From NCBI GenBank assembly GCA_963703075.1, contig OY969786.1:1798001-1862000 (forward strand): a stretch of DNA of 64,000 bases. The letters run 5' to 3'. The notes below the pieces were generated by a model. It saw only the letters and a list, made by a program, of their open reading frames with translations. It did no database searches and was not told where the DNA came from. Below, in pieces: positions 31,425-39,695 of the stretch. How positions within the stretch are numbered: position 1 is the first letter of the stretch; each line of letters opens with the position of its first letter. The stretch is from Korobacter sp963703075. Its GTDB lineage: Bacteria > Acidobacteriota > Terriglobia > Terriglobales > Acidobacteriaceae. A program made the position numbers and the translations under genes.

Positions 31425-31453
31425 AAAAGCCCCGCCACTTCGAGCGGGGCTTT
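31425..31453 (-). terminator. Terminator of the VWFA operon
   Basis: AAAGCCCCGC pairs with GCGGGGCTTT; read on the minus strand it ends in TTTTGC. It lies 16 bases downstream of the VWFA stop. Confidence 0.8.
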
Positions 31454-31468
31454 CGGAAGATCGATTCC

Positions 31469-32779
31469 CTAGCGGATCGGCTGTTGATTGGGGGACGGCT
31501 TCTGATTCGTTGCCGGCTTGGCGGGCGCGTTGGTTGCCGCTTCCTGACCGGCATAGTATCCGCTGCGCGTGCGGACCTGGAGCTTACTGAAACCACGTGC
31601 ACGCGCTTCGACCTTTACGGTGCGGTAGCCGCCTTGCGATTGCGGATTCGTCGGCTTGTAGAGAATCGTGTATTGATTGCGAATGTCGTGCGCAATCTGC
31701 TGGGTGATCTTATCGACCTCATCGATGCTCGCCGGGAAGAACGCGACTCCACCCGTCGCCTCAGCCAACTCACGCAGGGCGCGCTCTGCCCGCCGCTTAT
31801 GACTTCCCTGCTCGTCGAGCACGCCAATGGTGTAAATCGTCGGACCATTTTCCACTTGGACTTTGCGGATGGTCTGTTCCAGGGTGTTCAAGCTGGCGTC
31901 ATCCTCGCCATCGGTCACGACGAACAAAACCCGCTTCTCTAACTTGGGCGCCTTCATCAGGTGTTCGTTGGACGCGAGCACCGCGTCGTAAAGTGCGGTA
32001 CCTCCGCGCGTCTCGTAGCGCTCCAATGATTCTTTCAACTTCGGAATACTGTCCGTGTAGTCCTGGTCGAGGTAATAGTCGTCGTTGAAGTTGACCACGA
32101 AGACCTCGTCCTGCGGATTGCTCGCTTTCACCAGGTTGAGTGTCGCCTGGTTCACCGCCGGCCGCTTGTCGCGCATGGATCCGGAATTGTCGATCACGAT
32201 TCCCAGCGCGACGGCCACGTCCTCTTGCCGAAACGAGGTGATCTGCTGGGGCTGCCCATTCTCGAAAACGCTGAATGCAGTCTTGTCGAGGGTGGTCACC
32301 AGCCGTTGCCGTTCGTCTACGACCGTCGCATGCAGGCGAACTTCTTCTACCTGCTTCTTAAAGATGTAAACGCCGCTGGTTTCACTATCCGGCGCCTGTC
32401 CCTGCTTTCCCGTCGGAACCGTCACCGTATCGCTCGGCTGGTTGGGAGATTGGGGAACGGGTCCCTGATCCGTTTGACTGTTCGCTCCGTTGTCGATTGG
32501 CTGGACAGGCTGTGGCTGGTTTTGCGCGGGAGCCTGGGCCGGTTGCTGTTGGGTTTGGCCCGTTGCGGGCTGCGCCGGACCATTGGTTTGGTCGATGGGC
32601 TCGATGATTCGTCCGCTGCCACTGCTGTCCTGCTGGCTGGGTTGATTGGCGGGCGCCTGGCCCTGCTGCGCGCTACTACCCGACTGGCTCTGGGCGAAGC
32701 CCTGCCCAACGACAAGCATGGGACCCAGCAACACGGCCGCGAACACACGAAGAGAGAACATTTTATTCCGAAGGAGCAT
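31469..32779 (-). CDS. VWFA-related secreted protein (second of a pair)
   Basis: About 436 aa from ATG 32779, overlapping the end of the preceding VWFA gene by 17 bases. After a signal (VFAAVLLGPMLVVGQGFAQ) comes a long Gln/Pro/Ser linker, then a domain of the acidobacterial VWFA-related type with MIDAS motif DNSGSM, a conserved Thr in ETRGGTALYDAV and Asp in VVTDGEDDAS. Such proteins probably act at the cell surface in metal-dependent ligand binding. Function not established. Confidence 0.82.
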   Translation of the reverse strand: MLLRNKMFSLRVFAAVLLGPMLVVGQGFAQSQSGSSAQQGQAPANQPSQQDSSGSGRIIEPIDQTNGPAQPATGQTQQQPAQAPAQNQPQPVQPIDNGANSQTDQGPVPQSPNQPSDTVTVPTGKQGQAPDSETSGVYIFKKQVEEVRLHATVVDERQRLVTTLDKTAFSVFENGQPQQITSFRQEDVAVALGIVIDNSGSMRDKRPAVNQATLNLVKASNPQDEVFVVNFNDDYYLDQDYTDSIPKLKESLERYETRGGTALYDAVLASNEHLMKAPKLEKRVLFVVTDGEDDASLNTLEQTIRKVQVENGPTIYTIGVLDEQGSHKRRAERALRELAEATGGVAFFPASIDEVDKITQQIAHDIRNQYTILYKPTNPQSQGGYRTVKVEARARGFSKLQVRTRSGYYAGQEAATNAPAKPATNQKPSPNQQPIR

Positions 32780-33854
32780 AGTAACCAGTTTTCGCGAAAA
32801 CATGGAGCGGTGGCAAGCCCTTGGGTGGTACCAGGCGAACCTTGATCTTTCGCCACTTGCCATCTTTCCCTGGTTTACTTGGACGGTATCCGAGCACATA
32901 TTGGTTGCGCAGCTCCACTCCGATCTTTGTCGCTACGTCCGCTAATTCATTGACGTTATCGATCGGAAAGGTCCTTCCGCCCGTCCAGTCCGAGATCTCC
33001 GAAAGGAGTGCCGGACCCGCGACTTCCTCCGGCATCGCCGGATTTACATCATAAATGCCGATGGCATAAATCTGCACATCGGCCTCGCGCACCATCGACT
33101 TAATCTCGTTCTCGGTGTAACGGCTGTGGTTATCTCCGCCATCCGAAATCACCAGCAGTGCCTTCCGCTCATATTTCGCCTGCCGCATCTTGTTCATGCC
33201 GAGGTAAATAGCGTCGAGCAGAGACGTCCGGTTCTTGGGCTGCAGGAGGGTCAGCTTTTCCTGGATGTCCTCAATACTGTTGGTGAAATCGGCCAGGACC
33301 TCCGGCTTGTCGTTAAACGCGATCACGAAAAACTCATCGTCAGGATTGGCGGTCTTGAAAAACTCCACGATCGCTTCACGCGACTTGTCGATTTTGTTGG
33401 CCATCGAGCCGCTGACGTCGAAAATCACGCCAATCGAAACCGGGGCGTCCTCGCTGGAAAAGTGGCGGATCTGTTGTTCCACCCCGGCGTCGAAGACATG
33501 AAAGTTTTCCTTCTCCAGTCCCGTCACCAGGCGGTTGTCGGGATCGGTAATCGTGACCGGAACCAGTACCAGGTTCACATCCACCCGCATCGGCCGGGTG
33601 TGGGTGTTCAGGTCCGGGTCGGCTTGTGGCACTGGCGGCTTTTTCGGTTCCCGCGGCTGCACATGAACATCGTCGGTATCGGTTTGGGCGAAGCTCGGCA
33701 CTCCAAGTCCGCAAAACATTACGAGGATGACCGCCCAACCAAGAAGGCGAAAGAGTGAACGAGTGTGCGCCGTCAATTGCGACGATGCGGCGCGCCAGAC
33801 TTGCATGTTCCACGTGGTCGACGACACGTGCTCCATACAACTCCTGCTGCCCAT
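32763..33854 (-). CDS. VWFA-related secreted protein (first of a pair)
   Basis: About 363 aa; ATG 33854 follows AAGAAGGG. A hydrophobic segment (LLGWAVILVMFCGLGVPSFA) acts as signal or anchor. The VWFA core has MIDAS DVSGSM, KNRTSLLDAIYLG and ISDGGDNHS, and ends in a beta-rich extension with LRNQYVLGYRPS. It is a paralogue of the next gene (shared LRNQY/IRNQY-type segments), so the pair arose by duplication. Confidence 0.82.
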   Translation of the reverse strand: MGSRSCMEHVSSTTWNMQVWRAASSQLTAHTRSLFRLLGWAVILVMFCGLGVPSFAQTDTDDVHVQPREPKKPPVPQADPDLNTHTRPMRVDVNLVLVPVTITDPDNRLVTGLEKENFHVFDAGVEQQIRHFSSEDAPVSIGVIFDVSGSMANKIDKSREAIVEFFKTANPDDEFFVIAFNDKPEVLADFTNSIEDIQEKLTLLQPKNRTSLLDAIYLGMNKMRQAKYERKALLVISDGGDNHSRYTENEIKSMVREADVQIYAIGIYDVNPAMPEEVAGPALLSEISDWTGGRTFPIDNVNELADVATKIGVELRNQYVLGYRPSKPGKDGKWRKIKVRLVPPKGLPPLHVFAKTGYYAPSE

Positions 33855-34151
33855 AAGGGGTCCCTTCTTTCGATGTGGCGCAGATGTTATCACAAGAAAA
33901 TGCCACGCAGGCCAGGCTCCGTGCGGGAATGCAGAGTACCTGCGCAGCTTTATGTGATGAAAAAGTAAGGAGTGATGGTTTTCTTCAAGCTGCTACAATC
34001 CGCCTAGCTGCTAGTCATATTTGCATGGCAATCAACTGCAATAGATTGCCGTTGGATGTTCCGATCGGTTGCGGTCCGTCCTTTCGCCGTACCATCCCAT
34101 CGGACACCCCCGGTTGGCACCAGCTCTCATACCTCAAGGGGCAATCGCAAG

Positions 34152-35590
34152 TTGAAGTTCCGTTCACAAGCGCAATGGTTCCTGCTGGCGCTCGCAGTGC
34201 TTGGAACGGCCTGTGGTTTGCCCCTGCAGCCCGCACCCAGGCGGAAAAACACCTCAGCATCTACGCTCCCGCCGCCTCCTACTCCGTCCCTCTTACCCCT
34301 TATGACGCCAAGGATTACATCGGGCTCGCCGACGTCCTCGAGCCCCTCGGCACCGTGGAAGCTCATGAAGACGGCGGCAAATGGAAGCTGCGCTTCAACC
34401 CTGCGGCCGGACACGAGGTTCAGGCCGAATTCCATGATGGTAAGAACAAAGGGAAAGTTCACGGCCAGGACTTCGAACTCTCCGGCGATTTCCACATCGC
34501 CAACGGGCGCGGCTACCTGCCTATGCACGACATCGGCACTCTGGTTCCCTTATTCACTGGGTCGACCGCTGACTTCCGCGAGAGCTCCCTTCGACTGCTG
34601 CTCGGCAACGTGGCCATCAAATTCACACAGGACCTGCAGAAAACGCCTCCGCGGCTCATCCTGAGCTTTTCCGCCCCGGTGAACCCCATGGTCGCCAGCG
34701 AACCGGGAAAACTGCGGTTGATCTTCCGACGTGAACCCCTGGTGAATACCGGGTCCGAAACCGTCCAGACCAGCGACCCGAATATCACCAGCCTGAACTT
34801 CAGCGACGCCTCCGGCGTTGCCCAGATCGCCGTGAACGGTTCCGTTCCGCTGACGGCGACCTTCTCTGACGGAAACAAGACCATCGTCATCGCTCCCGCG
34901 CCTGCCGCTCCGGAAGCCGCCAAGCCGACCACGCCCGCTCCCGCGCAAGCGGCGGCTCCTGCCCCTGTCGCACCCACTCCGGCTGCGCCGGCTGCTCCGC
35001 ACTTCCTGGTTGTCATCGATCCCGCTCACGGCGGCGACGAACGCGGCGCTGCCATCACCGACAGTCTCAACGAAAAAGACGTGAACCTGGCGTTTGCGCG
35101 ACGTCTTCAACACGAACTGCAAAACAAGGGTGTGTACGCCAGCCTTCTACGCTACGGAGACGCCACCATCGCCCTTGATGACCGCGCCGTCGCGGTGAAT
35201 TCCCTCCGGCCGGCCGTGTATGTCTGTGTCCACGCCGCCAACCTTGGCACCGGCACCCGCGTCTTCACCGCCCTCATGGCGCCCACCGGCGCCGGCACGC
35301 GAGGATTTCTCCCGTGGCCCCAGGCGCAAGCGCCGTTCCTCGATCTCAGCTCGCAAGTCGCCGGATCGGTCTCGGCGGAATTGAGTACCCGGCACATCCC
35401 GGTCACCGCTTTGCCCGCGCCGTTGCGTCCCATGCGCAACATCGCCGCCCCGGCTATCGCTCTTGAGATCGCTCCGCCTGACGGCGACGTCGACAACATC
35501 AACGACGCCGATTACCAGCAAAGCATCGTCGCTGCGGTCGCGAACGGCATCGTCGCCATGCGGCCCAAACTCATGGGGGCAGCGCGATGA
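34152..35590 (+). CDS. N-acetylmuramoyl-L-alanine amidase-like protein, frame-disrupted at the N-terminus
   Basis: The long frame contains an AMIN-like beta region, a Pro/Ala-rich linker and an Amidase_3-type C-terminal domain beginning HFLVVIDPAHGGDERGAAIT with EKDVNLAFARRLQHELQNKG and an Ile-Glu/LEIAPPDGD end. The zinc-binding His is in PAHGG; a conserved SXHAN-type His is in VCVHAANLG. The export signal (KFRSQAQWFLLALAVLGTAC) is read from a TTG at 34152 in another frame, and one base is missing between about 34205 and 34250. Amidases cut murein cross-linked peptides from the glycan. The next gene overlaps by four bases. Confidence 0.75.
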
Positions 35591-36180
35591 TCCCTCGACA
35601 CCTGAAAATTATGGCCGCTGTCTTGGCCGTCGTTGTCGTCATCCTCGGCGCGTACACCTTCCGCCTCAAACATCGTGCCGAACGCACGCAGACCAAGGTC
35701 GCTCTGGATCAACTTCCCGTTGCCGCGCCGGTCACCGGTCCTTCCAGCGGCGCCGTCCTCTACGTTGCCGACGATCGCACCGGGCTTCTTGCCCGCACCA
35801 CCGTGACCATTCCCCTGCCGGCGAACAGCACGGAGCGGACGCAGCAGATCCTGCGCAACCTCTTGACCCTGTACCAGACCAACCCTTCGCCGCATGCCAT
35901 CGGCGAGGGCTCCGACGTGAAAGACGTCTACTTCGTGAAGAACGGACTCGTCGTCGTTGATTTCAATAGCGCATTCGCCGAAAAACATCCTTCCGGAATC
36001 CTCGCCGAGGAACTGACCGTAGCTTCGATCATCGCCACCCTCCACGCCAACAATTCGGAAATCAAAACCGTCAAAATCCTGGTGGACGGCAAAGAACGCG
36101 AAACCCTCGCAGGACATGCCGACCTCGAGACCCCGCTCGATGCGGCCAATTTCACTCAAGTCGTAAAGGACCTGCAATGA
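35587..36180 (+). CDS. GerMN-domain membrane-anchored protein
   Basis: 197 aa with an N-terminal membrane anchor (IMAAVLAVVVVILGAYTF). The GerMN (PF10646) pattern is visible as RTTVTIPLPANSTERTQQIL, DVYFVKNGLVVVDFNSAFAE and ELTVASIIATL. The domain is found in germination/sporulation and peptidoglycan-linked proteins. It overlaps the amidase (ATGA) and murI (ATGA), so a cell-wall operon is likely. Confidence 0.82.
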   Translation: MIPRHLKIMAAVLAVVVVILGAYTFRLKHRAERTQTKVALDQLPVAAPVTGPSSGAVLYVADDRTGLLARTTVTIPLPANSTERTQQILRNLLTLYQTNPSPHAIGEGSDVKDVYFVKNGLVVVDFNSAFAEKHPSGILAEELTVASIIATLHANNSEIKTVKILVDGKERETLAGHADLETPLDAANFTQVVKDLQ

Positions 36181-37052
36181 GTGCGACGCGTCCCGTGATT
36201 GGCGTCTTCGACTCCGGTTTTGGCGGGCTCACCGTGCTGCGCGAGATGGCGCGCCTCGTTCCCAACGCCGAGTATCTCTACTTCGGAGACACCGCTCGGC
36301 TACCCTACGGCGCGAAGTCTGCCGAAACCGTGGCCCGCTACGCCCTCAGCGCCTGCCATTTCCTCGAGGGCGAAGGCGCCAAGCAATTAGTCATCGCCTG
36401 CAACACCGCGACCGCTCTCGCCATGGACGCCATCGAGGACAAAGCCCACGTGCCCGCCATCGGCGTGATCGGCCCCGGAGCAGCCGCCGCCTCCGAACTG
36501 TCGAAGACGCGCAACGTCGCCGTCATCGGCACCGAAGCCACCATCGCCAGCCACGCCTATCAGCGCGCTCTTGAAAAACTGGGAATCAAAGCCTACGAGA
36601 AAGCCTGTCCGCTGCTCGTGCCGTTGGTTGAGGAAGGCTGGACCGATCACCCCGTCACCCGCCAGGTGGCCTCCATCTATTTGGAGGATGCCTTCCATCG
36701 CGCCCAGCAACGCAGCGATGTCCTTCTCCTCGGCTGCACCCACTATCCACTGATCCGCGCCCTGCTTCGCAAGGTCGTGCCGCCTGAAGTCGCAATCGTC
36801 GATTCCGCCGAGTCCACCGCCCGTGCGCTCGCTGCCAAGCTCGGCTGTGATCCTCCGCCCACCAGCGGGTCTGCGGTCACCCAGGTGAGCGGTGCGCGCG
36901 CCGTCACCGCTCCCAGTGCTCCCGACTCCCTGCCGCTCACCCCCGACTTCCGCTTCTTCGTCACCGATTCCGTGCAGAAGTTCCGCCACCTCGGCAGCGG
37001 TTTCCTTGGCCACCCTGTCGACAACGTCGAGCACGTCGACCTCGGCGGCTGA
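36177..37052 (+). CDS. murI: Glutamate racemase
   Basis: 291 aa, converts L-Glu to D-Glu for murein synthesis in the cytoplasm. DSGFGGLTV at the start, YFGDTARLPYG, catalytic Cys in VIACNTATALAM, second catalytic Cys in LLLGCTHYPLIRAL, all in their normal places. A variable insert (about 225-260) is Pro/Ser-rich. It ends an operon with the amidase and GerMN protein. Confidence 0.93.
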   Translation: MSATRPVIGVFDSGFGGLTVLREMARLVPNAEYLYFGDTARLPYGAKSAETVARYALSACHFLEGEGAKQLVIACNTATALAMDAIEDKAHVPAIGVIGPGAAAASELSKTRNVAVIGTEATIASHAYQRALEKLGIKAYEKACPLLVPLVEEGWTDHPVTRQVASIYLEDAFHRAQQRSDVLLLGCTHYPLIRALLRKVVPPEVAIVDSAESTARALAAKLGCDPPPTSGSAVTQVSGARAVTAPSAPDSLPLTPDFRFFVTDSVQKFRHLGSGFLGHPVDNVEHVDLGG

Positions 37053-37133
37053 ACCCGCCCGGCTCTCCTTCTTGTTTTCTTTCGGCAGATTCAGCCAACA
37101 CCCGGGCGCTCTACTCTGCATCCAACTTGGGGT

Positions 37134-37484
37134 ATGCGTACTCTCTTAGCTGCTGCTCTCGTTACGCTCATTTTCCTCGCGGGCTGCACCACGCCGCAGA
37201 ATCCCGACCAGATCCGCGAACGCACCGCGAACGCGACCGCAGCGGTGAAGGCGGATACCAAGGCTGTTGCTGAGGGAATCAAAGACGGATTGGGCAAGAA
37301 CACCGTCGACCTCAACTCCGCCACGAAGGAAGACCTCACCAAGCTACCGGGCATCACCGACGCGCGCGCCGAGCGCATCATGGCGTCCCGTCCCTACAAC
37401 GAACCCACCGACCTGGTGAGCCGCAAAGTTCTCACCCGGGGTGAGTACGACCAGATCGCCAGCCGAGTCACGGTGAAAAAGTAG
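37134..37484 (+). CDS. Lipoprotein with helix-hairpin-helix (ComEA-like) domain
   Basis: 116 aa. Lipobox LAGC (LIFLAGCTTPQ) after a hydrophobic signal, an acidic/basic helical stretch, then the HhH motif VDLNSATKEDLTKLPGITDA and RAERIMASRPYNEPTDLV. ComEA-type domains bind DNA nonspecifically at the cell surface during uptake. The lipid anchor fits a periplasmic DNA-binding role, but other functions are possible. Confidence 0.78.
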   Translation: MRTLLAAALVTLIFLAGCTTPQNPDQIRERTANATAAVKADTKAVAEGIKDGLGKNTVDLNSATKEDLTKLPGITDARAERIMASRPYNEPTDLVSRKVLTRGEYDQIASRVTVKK

Positions 37485-37663
37485 CTCTGCCTTGGCTTTC
37501 AGACCGAGCTGTGCAAACCGGTGCGCAATTCCCTGATTGCTCCCTCTTCCCATCACCAATCCGCGAAGCAATTGACATCTTGCGTCCCTAACGTGCAAAC
37601 TGGGCAATCTTAAAATGGAGCTGAAACACTCGACTCCTGGGATTTCCCGTTCTCGACACCATC

Positions 37664-38110
37664 ATGACCGTTCAAAGAGTGTCTTACTCGCTCGATTCGT
37701 CGCTCGACAGCGTAAATAAGGCCGAAGAAGAGGCGACGAAGATGGCAATTCGTTCCGGCTTCGACGAGGATGAATCCGGACGCATCTCCATGGCGGTCCG
37801 TGAGGCCACGGTCAACGCGGTGTTGCACGGCAATCATTACGACCCCAACAAGCGGGTCTCGATTTCGTTTGAGAACACCGGCAACGAGCTGGTGATCACG
37901 GTGCAGGACCAGGGCGTCGGTCTCAATCCGCAGAATGTTCCTGATCCGTTGGCGCCGGAGAATTTGTTGAAACAGTCTGGACGTGGCATTTTCCTCATCC
38001 GCGCGTTCATGGACGAAGTTCGTTTCCGTAATCTTGAACCCGGAACTGAAATTACATTGATCAAGCGGGTCCACGCGACGGCGTCGGACCACAAGGAGGC
38101 TTCCCAGTGA
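37664..38110 (+). CDS. Anti-sigma factor (RsbW/SpoIIAB-type serine kinase)
   Basis: 148 aa of the HATPase_c_2 family. N box AVREATVNAVLHGN, G1 box VQDQGVGLNP and G2 box SGRGIFLIRAFMDEV are present. It overlaps the STAS-domain gene by four bases. In known systems the kinase binds a sigma factor or other partner and phosphorylates the STAS protein. No sigma factor is encoded next to it, so its target is elsewhere. Confidence 0.88.
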   Translation: MTVQRVSYSLDSSLDSVNKAEEEATKMAIRSGFDEDESGRISMAVREATVNAVLHGNHYDPNKRVSISFENTGNELVITVQDQGVGLNPQNVPDPLAPENLLKQSGRGIFLIRAFMDEVRFRNLEPGTEITLIKRVHATASDHKEASQ

Positions 38111-38454
38111 CGATGAAAACAAGCACACGACAGGTGGACGGCATCACCGTCGTCGACCTGAGTGGGCGTATTACTCTCGGCGAAGGCAGCGTCGTTCTTC
38201 GCGATAACATTCGCGAGCTGCTCGGACAGGGCCATAAAAAGATCCTGCTCAATCTTGGCGACGTGACCTATATCGACAGCTCCGGCATCGGCGAACTGGT
38301 CAGCGGCTTCACCTCGGTACGCAACCAGGGTGGCGAACTCAAGTTGCTCAACCTCACCAAGAAGGTCCACGACCTTCTCCAGATCACCAAGCTCTACACC
38401 GTCTTTGATATTAAGGACGACGAAGCTTCGGCGATCGCCTCCTTCAAGTCGTAA
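38107..38454 (+). CDS. Anti-anti-sigma factor (STAS domain)
   Basis: 115 aa; GTG overlapping the kinase stop, with an alternative ATG at 38113. The phosphorylatable Ser lies in VTYIDSSGIGELVSG and the beginning ITVVDLSGRITLGEG is typical for SpoIIAA/RsbV. Partner switching with the upstream kinase is the expected mechanism, governing an unidentified stress or surface response. Confidence 0.9.
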   Translation: MTMKTSTRQVDGITVVDLSGRITLGEGSVVLRDNIRELLGQGHKKILLNLGDVTYIDSSGIGELVSGFTSVRNQGGELKLLNLTKKVHDLLQITKLYTVFDIKDDEASAIASFKS

Positions 38455-38742
38455 GTCTCTCGCCCATCGTCGTGCTTTCTCCAGCAGCCTCGCGGCTCGT
38501 CCGCGAGGCTTCGTTCTGCCTGAAACGTCCTTCCTGATCGCCGTCTTTGTACCTAAAAATTCGTCCGCGGGACGGCTTCCATAAACCAGGCCGAAGGCCG
38601 TTTCGCGGTTAAAGCCCGACGCGATTCAGCGTCGGGGAAGGGTCACACGACAACTGTAGCCCCTGCGGGGCGGCAGGCCTCTGCTCGCGCCGCGATTAGC
38701 CGCGCGAAAGCTCGATCTTCGAACGAATGACGTCTCCCTCCG
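38455..38742. other. Intergenic region with degraded dispersed repeat
   Basis: 288 bp. TTTCGCGGTTAAAGCCCGACG near 38600 resembles TTCGCCGCTAAAGCCCGACG near 39220, suggesting a small dispersed palindromic family. No gene is supported. Confidence 0.35.
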
Positions 38743-39150
38743 CTAGCCGTGTTCGACACGTGCCTTTATATCCGCGTAAGCCGCATGGATGAGCCTGTTC
38801 AGCTCGGACGCATCGGTAGCCGTTCCCGGTCGCAACTTCACGTGGCGCATGAACTTGCCGTTGCCTTGCAGCAACTGCCCCGGATCTCGCAGCGCCGCGC
38901 CTTGAAAGAACCCCACATTCACGTGGGAAGTGAATACGTTCACGTAAGCGAACGGCGTATCTCCGAAACACGCAACCGGACATCCGTCATGCAAAAGCTC
39001 CAGGACTTCGTCTCCGCAGTTCCGCATTACCTCAAACCACTGATGCGCAATATCTCCCAAGGGACCTGCGTGCTTCTTCATCCACGCGTCGATGGCCGGA
39101 TCGCGCTTCATCGCGCCATTGAATCGCAGCAGCTCCGTTTTCATCGTCAC
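38743..39150 (-). CDS. DUF1801 / YdhG-like protein
   Basis: 135 aa (start may be ATG 39144). Pattern: AHQWFEVMRNCGDEVLELLH, FAYVNVFTSHVNVGFFQGAA, LLQGNGKFMRHVKLRPGTA, as in DUF1801/YjbR-superfamily proteins. A small cytoplasmic alpha/beta domain of unknown function. It stands alone. Confidence 0.82.
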   Translation of the reverse strand: MTMKTELLRFNGAMKRDPAIDAWMKKHAGPLGDIAHQWFEVMRNCGDEVLELLHDGCPVACFGDTPFAYVNVFTSHVNVGFFQGAALRDPGQLLQGNGKFMRHVKLRPGTATDASELNRLIHAAYADIKARVEHG

Positions 39151-39391
39151 ACCACTTTCTGCAGGAACTTCCCTCTACCAGGATGCGTTGTCTCCCACGA
39201 TCCAGGGCGGAGACCATTTCGCCGCTAAAGCCCGACGGATCGTCCTCGGGGTATCGCACAAGCTGGTTCAAGGGCGGCACGCCTTTGCATCACTCTTACC
39301 CGTGACCCATCGCAGGTCCGTCCCTGTCGCGCATCACAGACCCGTTGGAGACGACATGTTAACTGTGTTGTCGTGGGGTATTTGTCGCCGG

Positions 39392-39422
39392 GCGTTAACT
39401 CTCGTTACCCAAGAGTTAACGC
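39392..39422. promoter_or_regulatory. 10-bp perfect inverted repeat around GTTAAC
   Basis: GCGTTAACTC (39392-39401) and GAGTTAACGC (39413-39422) with an 11-base spacer. Each half contains GTTAAC, with two further GTTAAC copies nearby. It looks like an operator cluster, but no T run is present, so a terminator is unlikely. Confidence 0.45.
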
Positions 39423-39510
39423 GCGGGTTCAAGTGGCTGTGAGCGCGAAAGCCCAAACTGCAGCGAAACTGCTTTGCATGCAATATTTTGCCCGTAAGTC
39501 TCGTCGGTAG

Positions 39511-39570
39511 AATATTTTGGGCATTTTGCGTAGCCTAAGCTGCTGAAAACAGGGGTAGCGTAGGGGAGGG
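39511..39570 (-). repeat. Dispersed 60-bp repeat, copy A
   Basis: Aligns without gaps, in inverted orientation, with 47104-47163: C/T-rich arm, exact 17-bp core TTTCAGCAGCTTAGGCT, and an end GCAAAAT...AAAATATT. Intergenic in both places. Confidence 0.6.
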
Positions 39571-39653
39571 CGACCGTTTAGTAAAACGTTAACCCAAACT
39601 GTCGCGTGCGGACCGGCCTGCAATTCCGCCTTGCCTAAGATCTGCAAAAAGAA

Positions 39654-39673
39654 GGGCTGCCTTTCGGCAGCCC
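39654..39673 (-). terminator. Terminator of lon
   Basis: GGGCTGCC-TTTC-GGCAGCCC; on the minus strand it is followed by TTCTTTTT. It lies 23 bases downstream of the lon stop. Confidence 0.88.
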
Positions 39674-39695
39674 CTTTGCGTAGATTTTGGTTCGA

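Larger units (their letters stand above)
39151..39653. other. Intergenic region with palindromes and dispersed repeat
   Basis: Holds four GTTAAC sites (39358, 39394, 39415, 39588), a perfect 10-bp inverted repeat and a 60-bp dispersed repeat (separate entries). No coding frame has sensible composition. The function is not evident. Confidence 0.4.

Noticed and set aside
37572..37577. TTGACA as -35 of the anti-sigma operon
   Set aside because: No acceptable -10 at 16-18 bp; the later TAAAAT at about 37610 is too far away.
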